Source: UBA4661 sp002405405 (lineage in GTDB: Bacteria; Bacteroidota; Ignavibacteria; Kapaibacteriales; UBA4661). From it: DNA of 26,993 nucleotides. The stretch lies in the NCBI GenBank assembly GCA_036847245.1, contig DAIUAL010000016.1, positions 1 to 26,993 of the forward strand, given 5' to 3'. Below, one piece after another: positions 16,476 through 23,763 of this stretch (position 1 is its first letter; each line of letters begins with the position of its first letter). The notes under the pieces are model-generated. The model made no database searches. It saw nothing but the letters and a program-made list of their open reading frames with translations, and had not been told where the DNA came from. Position numbers and translations under genes: made by a program.

Positions 16476-17426
16476 TTAACGGAACTGCTCCATGTCCAAT
16501 GCAATCGGTTGTAAGCCACGTTCAATTTGTGCTCGATGTTGCTCCATCCACGGTGGTAACTGCAATGTTGAGCCAAGTGATTCTTTTGGCTCATCAACAG
16601 TAAAGCCGGGAGGAAGAGTCGCAATTTCAAAGAGTACGCCGCCGGGCTCACGGAAATATACAGAGTGGAAATACTGACGGTCGATCACGGGTGTGATGTG
16701 GAGTCCACGCTGAGCCACACGCTCGCGGATATCAAGTTGTGTTGTATCATCATCCGTTCCAAATGCCAAGTGATGAATCGTACCGCCACCCTGCATCCCG
16801 CGAGCACCTTCCGGCTGATGAATGATGTCAACAAAGTGTCCGGGGTTCTCTGTCGCCACATAACGGAAACGATTACCCGCAGTCCCCACAAGAGTATGCT
16901 CCATTGTTTCTGTCAGTAAGCGAGAAGTGCGTTCGTAATTGTCTTCTTCGAGCGTAACACCATAATACCCGCGAATGCTGTGCTCAATCGGAATATGACC
17001 ATACGTAAAGCCCGCGCGACGATCATGAGCATTTTCAACTAATTCCAATCCTAAACCATCGAAATCTTCAAAAGCAATAAAGGTTTCATCAAAACGGTGT
17101 TGTGGTGACGAGTGGTTGATGCCAAAACGTTGTAAACGTTGCATCCAGTAACCAAGACTACCTTGGGGAATTGATAATGAGGTTACAGTCATCTGCCCCC
17201 TGCCTTTACGACCACGTGGAATACCCGAATAGGGAAAAAAGGTCAGCACAGTGCCGGGATTGCCAATGTCATCGCCATAGTACAAATGATACACATCAGG
17301 TGCATCAAAATTGATCGTCTTCTTGATGAAACGCATTCCAAGAATGCCGGAATAAAAATTGATATTGTCTTGCGGATCATTTGCCATTGCTGTGATATGA
17401 TGCAAGCCATTAATGAGCGAACCCAT
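16476..17426 (-). CDS. Ring-cleaving dioxygenase, MhqE/MhqO-like (tandem VOC domains)
   Basis: A 316-residue glyoxalase/bleomycin-resistance (VOC) superfamily protein with two VOC modules, about residues 6-150 and 155-275. Candidate metal ligands are the His residues in GLHHITA and IHHLAF and the Glu residues in GLGLELVE and GVLFEIAT. The overall pattern (FYSGILGMRFIKKTINFD, YYGDDIGNPGTVLTFFP) matches the MhqE/MhqO group, which in Bacillus degrades hydroquinone- and catechol-type compounds and is paired with the MhqD hydrolase, as here. GGAG (17437-17434) lies 7 bases before the ATG. Upstream is a clear Bacteroidetes promoter with two palindromic operators, suggesting substrate-inducible repression. 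The cytosolic location and quinone substrate are family-based inference. Confidence 0.92.
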   Translation of the reverse strand: MGSLINGLHHITAMANDPQDNINFYSGILGMRFIKKTINFDAPDVYHLYYGDDIGNPGTVLTFFPYSGIPRGRKGRGQMTVTSLSIPQGSLGYWMQRLQRFGINHSSPQHRFDETFIAFEDFDGLGLELVENAHDRRAGFTYGHIPIEHSIRGYYGVTLEEDNYERTSRLLTETMEHTLVGTAGNRFRYVATENPGHFVDIIHQPEGARGMQGGGTIHHLAFGTDDDTTQLDIRERVAQRGLHITPVIDRQYFHSVYFREPGGVLFEIATLPPGFTVDEPKESLGSTLQLPPWMEQHRAQIERGLQPIALDMEQFR

Positions 17427-17475
17427 AGCAGTACTCCAATAAGTGTATGGAAAATCTTTGACTGATTTCTTGATA

Positions 17476-17507
17476 CAAACTTAATGAAATGTGTTGCAAC
17501 ACACAAA
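17476..17507 (-). promoter_or_regulatory. Bacteroidetes-type promoter of the mhq-like operon
   Basis: On the reverse strand, TTTG (17507-17504) and TAAGTTTG (17483-17476) match the -33 TTTG and -7 TAnnTTTG elements with an ideal 20-base spacer. Transcription would begin near 17470, leaving a leader of about 45 bases. A perfect palindrome occupies most of the spacer, so a bound repressor would block the sigma factor. Confidence 0.75.
17490..17503. promoter_or_regulatory. Operator palindrome 1, inside the promoter spacer
   Basis: TGTGTTGCAACACA is a perfect 14-bp palindrome located exactly between the -33 and -7 elements. The core TGTTGCAACA is shared with the second palindrome. The shape fits a dimeric winged-helix repressor such as a MarR-type factor; MhqR, of that family, controls the Bacillus mhq genes. 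No regulator gene is present in the window. Confidence 0.75.
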
Positions 17508-17510
17508 TTT

Positions 17511-17524
17511 AATGTTGCAACATT
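17511..17524. promoter_or_regulatory. Operator palindrome 2, upstream of -33
   Basis: AATGTTGCAACATT is a perfect 14-bp palindrome sharing the TGTTGCAACA core with operator 1. The centres are 21 bp apart, two helical turns, so two dimers would bind the same DNA face. Confidence 0.75.
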
Positions 17525-17553
17525 GAATTTGAACTGCTTTGTATTCTTATTGA

Positions 17554-18666
17554 TTATGGTGATATTTTCGTTGGAGTTGGAATAAGGTTGGTTTCATTTT
17601 GTGGAATTTCATAAAGACCATTCCATGAAAAACTGATAATGAAAATTACAATTGTCAGCCAGCCAATTGCCATACGTTGCCAGCCAAGAGGTTCGTCATC
17701 GTACAAAACAGGATGATCCAACTTAAAGAAGACTCTGCCAAGTAATGCCCACAAAAGCCAGCCGCTCCATGCTTGATAGAGCCAAGGTGCAAAGCGTTCG
17801 ATTGTAGTAAGTATCGGAAGTAGAAGTGATTGGAAAAAGGTGTACAGCGCATCGGGTGAAGGTGCCGAGATCGATACTTGTATTGAACCAAGAAGCGAAC
17901 CAATACCGAGTATGAGTAAAATGCTCCACGCGATTCGTGCAAAAATACCTTGTCGCTCGCCAAACATTCCGTAGAGAATATGTCCGCCATCAAGCTGACC
18001 AATCGGTAGCAAATTGAGTGAGGTAACAAAAAGACCAAACCACCCAACACACAAATATGGATAGTGGTAGATTTCATTCATGGGTGGAACAAATGCCGTA
18101 GGATGCGCAAAAAGATGTTGTAAAGCACTGAATAAGATTGTATCGCCAAAGTACAAACCATAAACAGGTATAGCGCCTGCAAAATTGCGGTACTCAGGAT
18201 GAATGCTATAGAGATAGTCAATCGGTGGTAATGCAATTAAGCCAATAATGAGATACAATACACACAAAACAAAACCGGCGAGCGGTCCTGCAACACCAAT
18301 GTCAAAGAGTGCTTTACGCGACATAATGGGCGAACGCGTTTTGATGACAGCACCCATTGTTCCGAAAGGGAACAAAAAAACAAAAGGTACAGGAATAAAA
18401 TATGGCAGTGTAGCGTCAACTCCGTGTTTGCGAGCCGCAAAGTAATGACCGAATTCATGGGCAGCTAAAAATGTCGTAATTAAAAACGCATATGTTAAAC
18501 CATAACCCCAATGTGAAATTTCATTAAACTCTTTGCCTGACCACTGTGTGCCTGCCATAACGCAGGAAACAAATGTGAAAAGAAAAAGAGCAAGATGTAG
18601 CCATACGCGATCGGTATGACGTGGTACATTATCTTCAGAAGACGAGGAAAGACGAGTATAGCCCAT
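17554..18666 (-). CDS. Site-2 protease family (M50) membrane metalloprotease
   Basis: A polytopic zinc protease of 370 residues that would cut substrates within the membrane. The zinc-binding HEFGH is at H70-H74 (from ATG 18666) and the second motif, NLLPIGQLDGGH with D226, supplies the third ligand. The segments FDIGVAGPLAGF and PLGTMGAV-like FPFGTMGAV are also typical of S2P. At least six hydrophobic segments are visible and there is no PDZ domain. A TTG at 18711 would add 15 residues and sit 37 bases after the upstream receptor gene; the ATG is preferred. The arrangement suggests co-transcription with that receptor gene. Its physiological substrate cannot be told from sequence. Confidence 0.92.
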   Translation of the reverse strand: MGYTRLSSSSEDNVPRHTDRVWLHLALFLFTFVSCVMAGTQWSGKEFNEISHWGYGLTYAFLITTFLAAHEFGHYFAARKHGVDATLPYFIPVPFVFLFPFGTMGAVIKTRSPIMSRKALFDIGVAGPLAGFVLCVLYLIIGLIALPPIDYLYSIHPEYRNFAGAIPVYGLYFGDTILFSALQHLFAHPTAFVPPMNEIYHYPYLCVGWFGLFVTSLNLLPIGQLDGGHILYGMFGERQGIFARIAWSILLILGIGSLLGSIQVSISAPSPDALYTFFQSLLLPILTTIERFAPWLYQAWSGWLLWALLGRVFFKLDHPVLYDDEPLGWQRMAIGWLTIVIFIISFSWNGLYEIPQNETNLIPTPTKISP

Positions 18667-18748
18667 AGGTATAAGAAAAATCTGAAAGTGATACTGTATT
18701 TCGTTAGTCAAATATGATTGTTGACAATATTAGAATCATGGGTGTAAA

Positions 18749-20833
18749 TCACTCTGTAAATGCCCACGATACACTCAATCGAATGTTCTGTCCGTACATG
18801 GGGTTTACGGGAATGTACCACCATGTATTGCCAAGTACATTCTGCATTGTTGCACGAAGGAAGACATTGCCGATAACAGCACCGCCAATTAAGTCGAGAC
18901 CATTCCATTGAGTATTCTGTTCGTAGTAATTCTGTTCGGTATATGACCATGTTTGCGGTACAAAACGCTCGCCACGAAATCCTGTCATAGCACGTAATCG
19001 AACACCACCATGGAGCGTACTTCGCCCGACAGCATATTCGTATTGTACGGAGAGTCCTGCATAGAATGATGGATACTGTCGGTCATTTGAACCATTAGTT
19101 TGAGTAATCACTGCTTGAGCAAAACCGTCAAAGAGGATATTTCCCCATCGTGTTGAACCGCTTGCCAATACTCCGGCAGAAGAACGACTTCCCGTGTTGA
19201 CAAATGTTGTATTGATGATGTTGGCAAGTACTGTTCCTGTTGTTGATCTTTCATATACTGCTTGTGCAATAATTGGTTGTTGCACATTACGTACAAAGCC
19301 AAGTATTTCGGCGCGAGATATACGGTCACTATAGCGTATTCCACCAAGCAGCAAAAGATTAGATTCGTTGTTGAGTGCTGTACCTTCTTGAGGCGAACTA
19401 CTACGGTAGCTTCGTGACAAATCAACAAAGAATTGCAAAGTAGAATCTTGACCCCATGTCAGCCGCCCACCGGCAGAAAGATCTAGTGAAGAATTGATAA
19501 TTGCAAGTCGCATACCACCAGATAAACGTACACTGCTATGCGGCATAAATTCCACTCGAGCAAAGCCACTCAGCAAGCCTTGTGAGAATGCACCGAAATA
19601 CATCGAAGAATCACTGCCGATAATCTCGGCACGTCCGCCGGCACTAGCGCTGAGCCAATCATAGCGCGTTTCAATCTGTCCGCGAATACCATATTGGTGA
19701 GTTGCGTTATTAACAGCAATAACTGTGTCCTCTTGATTAGTCGATAAGCGCTTTTGCAGGCGCGTTCTTTGCCATAAGCCGATAGAAGTATAGGCGGTAA
19801 GCGATACAGCATGAAGATTTTCACGATCAAGATACGATGTGAGCGTCATGGTGATATCATGACGATTGACGCGCTCGCCACCAGCTATACGTAAGACAGC
19901 CGCCGCCGTAGGACTAAAACCTGCAAAACCATTGGTCGTACTGGTATCGATACCACCATTTGTACCGATGATATGCGATGTAAAAAGATGAGTGTAAGAG
20001 ATATTTGTTCGCTCGGAAAGATTCCACCGTAACAGCAGGCGAAGATTCCATGCGTCGAGTGCTTGATTAGGATAACGACCCGATGAAAACTGTCGTCGCC
20101 AGCCCATTGTAAAGTTAAGATTACGAGCAATATTCTGACTAAAAATACCATCGGAAGCAAGATATTCAGAGCCACCTTGATGATACCATATGCGTGAAAA
20201 TGGTTTTGCTGTGTTATAACGAATCTCTTGCACATTGATGAGTGCACCACTGGAATTGTCGCCTAGGATCACAGCATCGGAGCCTAATACAATGTCAACA
20301 CGCTCCATAAATTCCGGAGGAAATTGTTCCAGCGGTGCAGAGCCAAGAGCAGGGTCATTGAGTGAACGACCATTGTATGTCAGAGCTATATCGCGTGGTG
20401 TTGCGCCAAAAATCGAAAGATGATTCATCATGCCTTGCGCACCAAGAAAAAGTGGAAAGACAGGAAGCCGTTCTGCTAAAATTTCTCCCAGACCATTGTA
20501 GTCGCTCCATTTAAGATCATGTTTGCTGATGCTGTAATCAGCACGAGTAGCTGTAAGCAAAAGACGACCATGCTGACCAAGTGGCGTGTGCAAAGAATCA
20601 ATGCGTGGGGAATCACGACGTACAGAATCACTTGGTACTGTCTTGCTTGTTGAAGGAGATAGATCCTCTTGTGCGCACAGTGGTAGCGACGTAAGGATAA
20701 TCGTCATAGAGAATGAAGCCAAAAGAATGGCACATCGAGGTGTCAACCGCAGAGCAGAGCAACAAGGTGTGTGGAACAAGAAATGATAGAAAGGCAAGCA
20801 AAAAGTTGTCTTCACACGAAAGCAGAGAAACAT
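18749..20833 (-). CDS. TonB-dependent receptor-like outer membrane protein
   Basis: A 694-residue exported beta-barrel candidate. A hydrophobic stretch (AILLASFSMTIILTSLPLCAQ, ending near residue 55) acts as signal peptide; the ATG at 20833 supplies the preceding basic residues, whereas the internal ATG at 20707 would leave almost no n-region, so the upstream start is favoured though the leader is long. A plug-like domain spans about residues 110-205 (IFGATPRDIALTYNGRSLND, FMERVDIVLGSDAVILGDNSSGALINV). The remainder alternates hydrophobic and polar beta strands and ends in Phe-Thr-Glu after an aromatic strand, as outer membrane proteins do. No clear TonB box or carboxypeptidase-like domain is visible. 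Ligand unknown. It ends in TGA and is followed by the M50 protease gene. Confidence 0.78.
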   Translation of the reverse strand: MFLCFRVKTTFCLPFYHFLFHTPCCSALRLTPRCAILLASFSMTIILTSLPLCAQEDLSPSTSKTVPSDSVRRDSPRIDSLHTPLGQHGRLLLTATRADYSISKHDLKWSDYNGLGEILAERLPVFPLFLGAQGMMNHLSIFGATPRDIALTYNGRSLNDPALGSAPLEQFPPEFMERVDIVLGSDAVILGDNSSGALINVQEIRYNTAKPFSRIWYHQGGSEYLASDGIFSQNIARNLNFTMGWRRQFSSGRYPNQALDAWNLRLLLRWNLSERTNISYTHLFTSHIIGTNGGIDTSTTNGFAGFSPTAAAVLRIAGGERVNRHDITMTLTSYLDRENLHAVSLTAYTSIGLWQRTRLQKRLSTNQEDTVIAVNNATHQYGIRGQIETRYDWLSASAGGRAEIIGSDSSMYFGAFSQGLLSGFARVEFMPHSSVRLSGGMRLAIINSSLDLSAGGRLTWGQDSTLQFFVDLSRSYRSSSPQEGTALNNESNLLLLGGIRYSDRISRAEILGFVRNVQQPIIAQAVYERSTTGTVLANIINTTFVNTGSRSSAGVLASGSTRWGNILFDGFAQAVITQTNGSNDRQYPSFYAGLSVQYEYAVGRSTLHGGVRLRAMTGFRGERFVPQTWSYTEQNYYEQNTQWNGLDLIGGAVIGNVFLRATMQNVLGNTWWYIPVNPMYGQNIRLSVSWAFTE

Positions 20834-20896
20834 TCACAAAAGTTATAATAGATGCGATGGAGCAGTCGCAATCATTGTATGAACTGACCATGCATG

Positions 20897-20904
20897 CAAA
20901 CTTA
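20897..20904 (-). promoter_or_regulatory. Candidate -7 element for the receptor gene
   Basis: On the reverse strand the sequence is TAAGTTTG, identical to the -7 element of the mhq-like promoter and matching TAnnTTTG. It lies about 64 bases before the receptor ATG. I do not see TTTG at the expected 19-21 base distance, so support is partial. The remaining 20834-21064 divergent region shows no other clear signals and no gene. Confidence 0.35.
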
Positions 20905-21064
20905 CAATTGGCATGGAGAAGATTCTGTATTCTTTGTGCGGAAATAATGTGGCAGAAATGATGTGCGGAAGAGAACTTGCAACCACAGCATTTTACTATT
21001 TTCGCTCTCTTGTCGTCTTTGCCAAGATACAGCATGCTATTTCCTCATTCCATTTTCAACATGT

Positions 21065-23671
21065 ATGCAGAATTCTTCATCATTTTTTTCGGCATCTGCA
21101 CAACGCTTTCTACCCTGTCAAGCATGGTATAGATTCGTTCTTGGGTTCTTTTTATTCAGTAGTATGGTTACACAATATGGCGCACTTCATGCCCAGCCCG
21201 CAGAGCCACTCGATGCGGCACGACTACAATTGGCGATTAATAAATTAAATGTTCTCGGCTCAGTGCTCTATGTTGCCGCTCACCCCGACGACGAAAATAC
21301 AGCAGCCATTGCTTACTATGCCAACCATGCGTTATATCGCACAGCATACATTTCACTCACACGGGGTGATGGCGGGCAGAACCTGATCGGTGACGAGCAG
21401 GGTGCGCTACTTGGATTGATTCGTACGCAAGAGCTTATGGCGGCTCGTCGTAAGGACCGTGGTGAACAATTTTTTACCCGTGCTGTTGATTTTGGTTTTT
21501 CTAAAAATCCCGAAGAAACCTTTCGTAAGTGGGACAAGCAAAAAGTCTTGGGTGATATTGTCTGGGTCATTCGCACAATGCGTCCTGATGTTATGATGAC
21601 GCGCTTCCCACCAACTGCTGAAGCAGGGCATGGTCATCATACTGCTTCTGCTATGCTTGCAGAAGAAGCATTCAAAGCTGCCGGCGACAGTACAAAATTT
21701 CCTGAGCAATTGCGTGCTCCGTATCATGCTACCGTATGGCAACCTAAGCGTCTTGTATGGAATGGCTGGCCTCAGTTGATTGAACGCCGTAATATCAAAC
21801 TTCATACTTTGCCAAGTATCGATGTAGGCTCGTACAATGTCCTCTTGGGAAAATCATATACAGAAATTGCTGCAGAAAGCCGCTCGATGCACAAGTCACA
21901 AGGATTTGGTGCCTCGGCAGGTCGTGGCGAAAGCATCAATTACTTTCTTCATACATTGGGCGATTCAGCACAAGCAACACCACAGGGACGCGATCTCTTT
22001 TCAGGTGTTGATGTAACATGGAAAAGAGTTGCCAATAGTAGTGAGGTACAAAAACTTGTCAATGACATTCGTGTGGCATATCAACCGGCAAAGCCCACGA
22101 CGATTGTTCCGCTTTTGGTTGAATTGCTGAAAGCATTGCGTGCTCTTGATCAGCGAGATGTCTATGTGGTACAAAAGCAAAAAGAAGTTCATGACATTCT
22201 ACGCTCATGCTTAGGTTTATGGATGGAAGCAATTTCTGAAACGAATAGTGTTGTACCGGGTACATCGGCAAAAATTAATTTCGGCATAGTGCAACGAGAG
22301 CAGCTTGACGGTGGCGTAAAGCTCATGCGCTTGCGTGTGCGTCATGCAATGGGCATGGCAATTGATTCGGCACAAAACCTTATGCTAAAACATGGTGAAT
22401 TCACCACATTAGCTTTGACAACAGCATTGCCGCAAGCCTTGCCATACTCACAGCCATACTGGCTTACGAAACCTTTTGATGGTGCTTTTCAATTTGATGA
22501 TCAACGATTAGTATCATATCCTGATAATCCTCCGGCAGTCGTTGCAGAGGTAGAACTCATGGTTGGCGGCGAACGCTTTGTATATGCTTTGCCGGTGCTG
22601 TATCGTCGCACTGATCCCATTCAAGGAGAACAGTATCGCCCTATTGAAGTGGTCCCTGCTGTCGCTGTATCTTTGGATGAACAAGTGTATGTGGTAGCAA
22701 ACTCTACACCAAAGCAAGTGCGCGTTGTATTGCGTGCCCAAAAAGCAGATGTAAAAGGACATGTTTCTCTTACTGCGCCGAATGGATGGACAATTGAACC
22801 GAAGCAGATTGACTTTGCTCTTGCGAAAAAATTTGATGAAAGAGATGCAGTCTTTACGCTGACACCCACAGCTCAGGCAAGCACAGAGCGCGGTCGTATT
22901 ACTGCTCGTGCTGTCTTGAATGATAAGCAAGTCATCGAGCATGGCATTCGTACGATAGCCTATTCGCATATTGTACCGCAAACCATTTTTCCGTCTGCAT
23001 CTGCCGATCTTGTGCGCCTGCAGATTACTGCCCCGAAGAAAATCATAGGGTATATTGAGGGTGCTGGGGATCGTGTGCCAGAAGCATTGATGCAAATAGG
23101 GTATGATGTAATAGTACTGAATGATAAGAACATTGAATCAGAAGATCTAAAACAATTTTCTGCTATCATTGCGGGTGTGCGAGCATATAATACACGCGAG
23201 CGGCTTGCTATTCTACAACCAAAATTGATGCAGTATGTTGAGCAGGGCGGTGTGTATCTTGTACAGTATAACACAGGAGGAGCAACATTTATCAATAATG
23301 GAACAGTAACGGATAATATCGGTCCGTATCCTTTTACAATTTCTCGGAGTGATCGTGTTACTGATGAGCAAGCAGAGGTAAAATTCCTTGTACCATCGCA
23401 TCCTGTTTTGAATACACCAAATAAAATTTCTGCAAAAGATTTTGAGGGTTGGGTACAAGAGCGTGGTTTGTATTTCGCAGGACAATGGGCAAAAGAATAT
23501 ACCGCACCGCTTGGCATGAATGATCCGGGCGAACCGCAAAAGCAGGGATCGCTTTTGATTGCAGATCATGGTAAAGGGCGATATATCTACACCGGATTAG
23601 CATTCTTTCGTGAATTGCCGGCAGGTGTTCCGGGTGCATTTGCACTGATTGTGAATTTATTATCGAAGTAA
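21065..23671 (+). CDS. Exported PIG-L/LmbE-family deacetylase, large form
   Basis: An 868-residue predicted exported zinc-dependent N-deacetylase, probably acting on an amino-sugar-containing substrate. The start chosen is ATG 21065; a GTG at 20963 would add 34 residues. A signal peptide with a long n-region precedes FVLGFFLFSSMV and cleavage near ALHA-QPA. The PIG-L domain (about 55-250) shows AAHPDDE (H73, D75, D76), TRGDGGQN, ELMAARRKD and AGHGHHTASA (H189-H192), consistent with the zinc site. Residues about 560-650 look like an NEW3/Ig-like domain (TAPNGWTIEPKQIDF). Residues about 655-868 (GYIEGAGDRVPEALMQIGYD, FSAIIAGVRAYNTRERLA, GGVYLVQYN) resemble a ThuA/glutamine-amidotransferase-like fold without an obvious catalytic Cys. 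This multi-domain layout is known in Bacteroidota. It is divergent from the receptor gene; substrate unknown. Confidence 0.88.
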   Translation: MQNSSSFFSASAQRFLPCQAWYRFVLGFFLFSSMVTQYGALHAQPAEPLDAARLQLAINKLNVLGSVLYVAAHPDDENTAAIAYYANHALYRTAYISLTRGDGGQNLIGDEQGALLGLIRTQELMAARRKDRGEQFFTRAVDFGFSKNPEETFRKWDKQKVLGDIVWVIRTMRPDVMMTRFPPTAEAGHGHHTASAMLAEEAFKAAGDSTKFPEQLRAPYHATVWQPKRLVWNGWPQLIERRNIKLHTLPSIDVGSYNVLLGKSYTEIAAESRSMHKSQGFGASAGRGESINYFLHTLGDSAQATPQGRDLFSGVDVTWKRVANSSEVQKLVNDIRVAYQPAKPTTIVPLLVELLKALRALDQRDVYVVQKQKEVHDILRSCLGLWMEAISETNSVVPGTSAKINFGIVQREQLDGGVKLMRLRVRHAMGMAIDSAQNLMLKHGEFTTLALTTALPQALPYSQPYWLTKPFDGAFQFDDQRLVSYPDNPPAVVAEVELMVGGERFVYALPVLYRRTDPIQGEQYRPIEVVPAVAVSLDEQVYVVANSTPKQVRVVLRAQKADVKGHVSLTAPNGWTIEPKQIDFALAKKFDERDAVFTLTPTAQASTERGRITARAVLNDKQVIEHGIRTIAYSHIVPQTIFPSASADLVRLQITAPKKIIGYIEGAGDRVPEALMQIGYDVIVLNDKNIESEDLKQFSAIIAGVRAYNTRERLAILQPKLMQYVEQGGVYLVQYNTGGATFINNGTVTDNIGPYPFTISRSDRVTDEQAEVKFLVPSHPVLNTPNKISAKDFEGWVQERGLYFAGQWAKEYTAPLGMNDPGEPQKQGSLLIADHGKGRYIYTGLAFFRELPAGVPGAFALIVNLLSK

Positions 23672-23694
23672 TCTTTGACGCGATAAGTAGAGAA

Positions 23695-23716
23695 CATACT
23701 ATATAAATACAGTATG
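23695..23716. repeat. Inverted repeat upstream of the histidine kinase gene
   Basis: CATACT (23695-23700) and AGTATG (23711-23716) flank a 10-base AT-rich spacer, in the 92-base gap before the kinase ATG. It could be an operator for a dimeric regulator; as a hairpin it would be weak. No clear TAnnTTTG promoter was found in the gap. Confidence 0.3.
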
Positions 23717-23763
23717 ACTTTGCACTAAAACAGTATCTCTCAAGATCGAATACGTATTATATC

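Noticed and set aside
20713..20961. Forward ORF across the divergent receptor/PIG-L gap
   Set aside because: It mostly covers the receptor's signal peptide on the other strand and shows no domain or Shine-Dalgarno.
22514..23517. Two long reverse ORFs inside the PIG-L gene
   Set aside because: They are antisense to a well-supported gene with continuous domain structure and have random-looking, Cys/Arg-rich composition.
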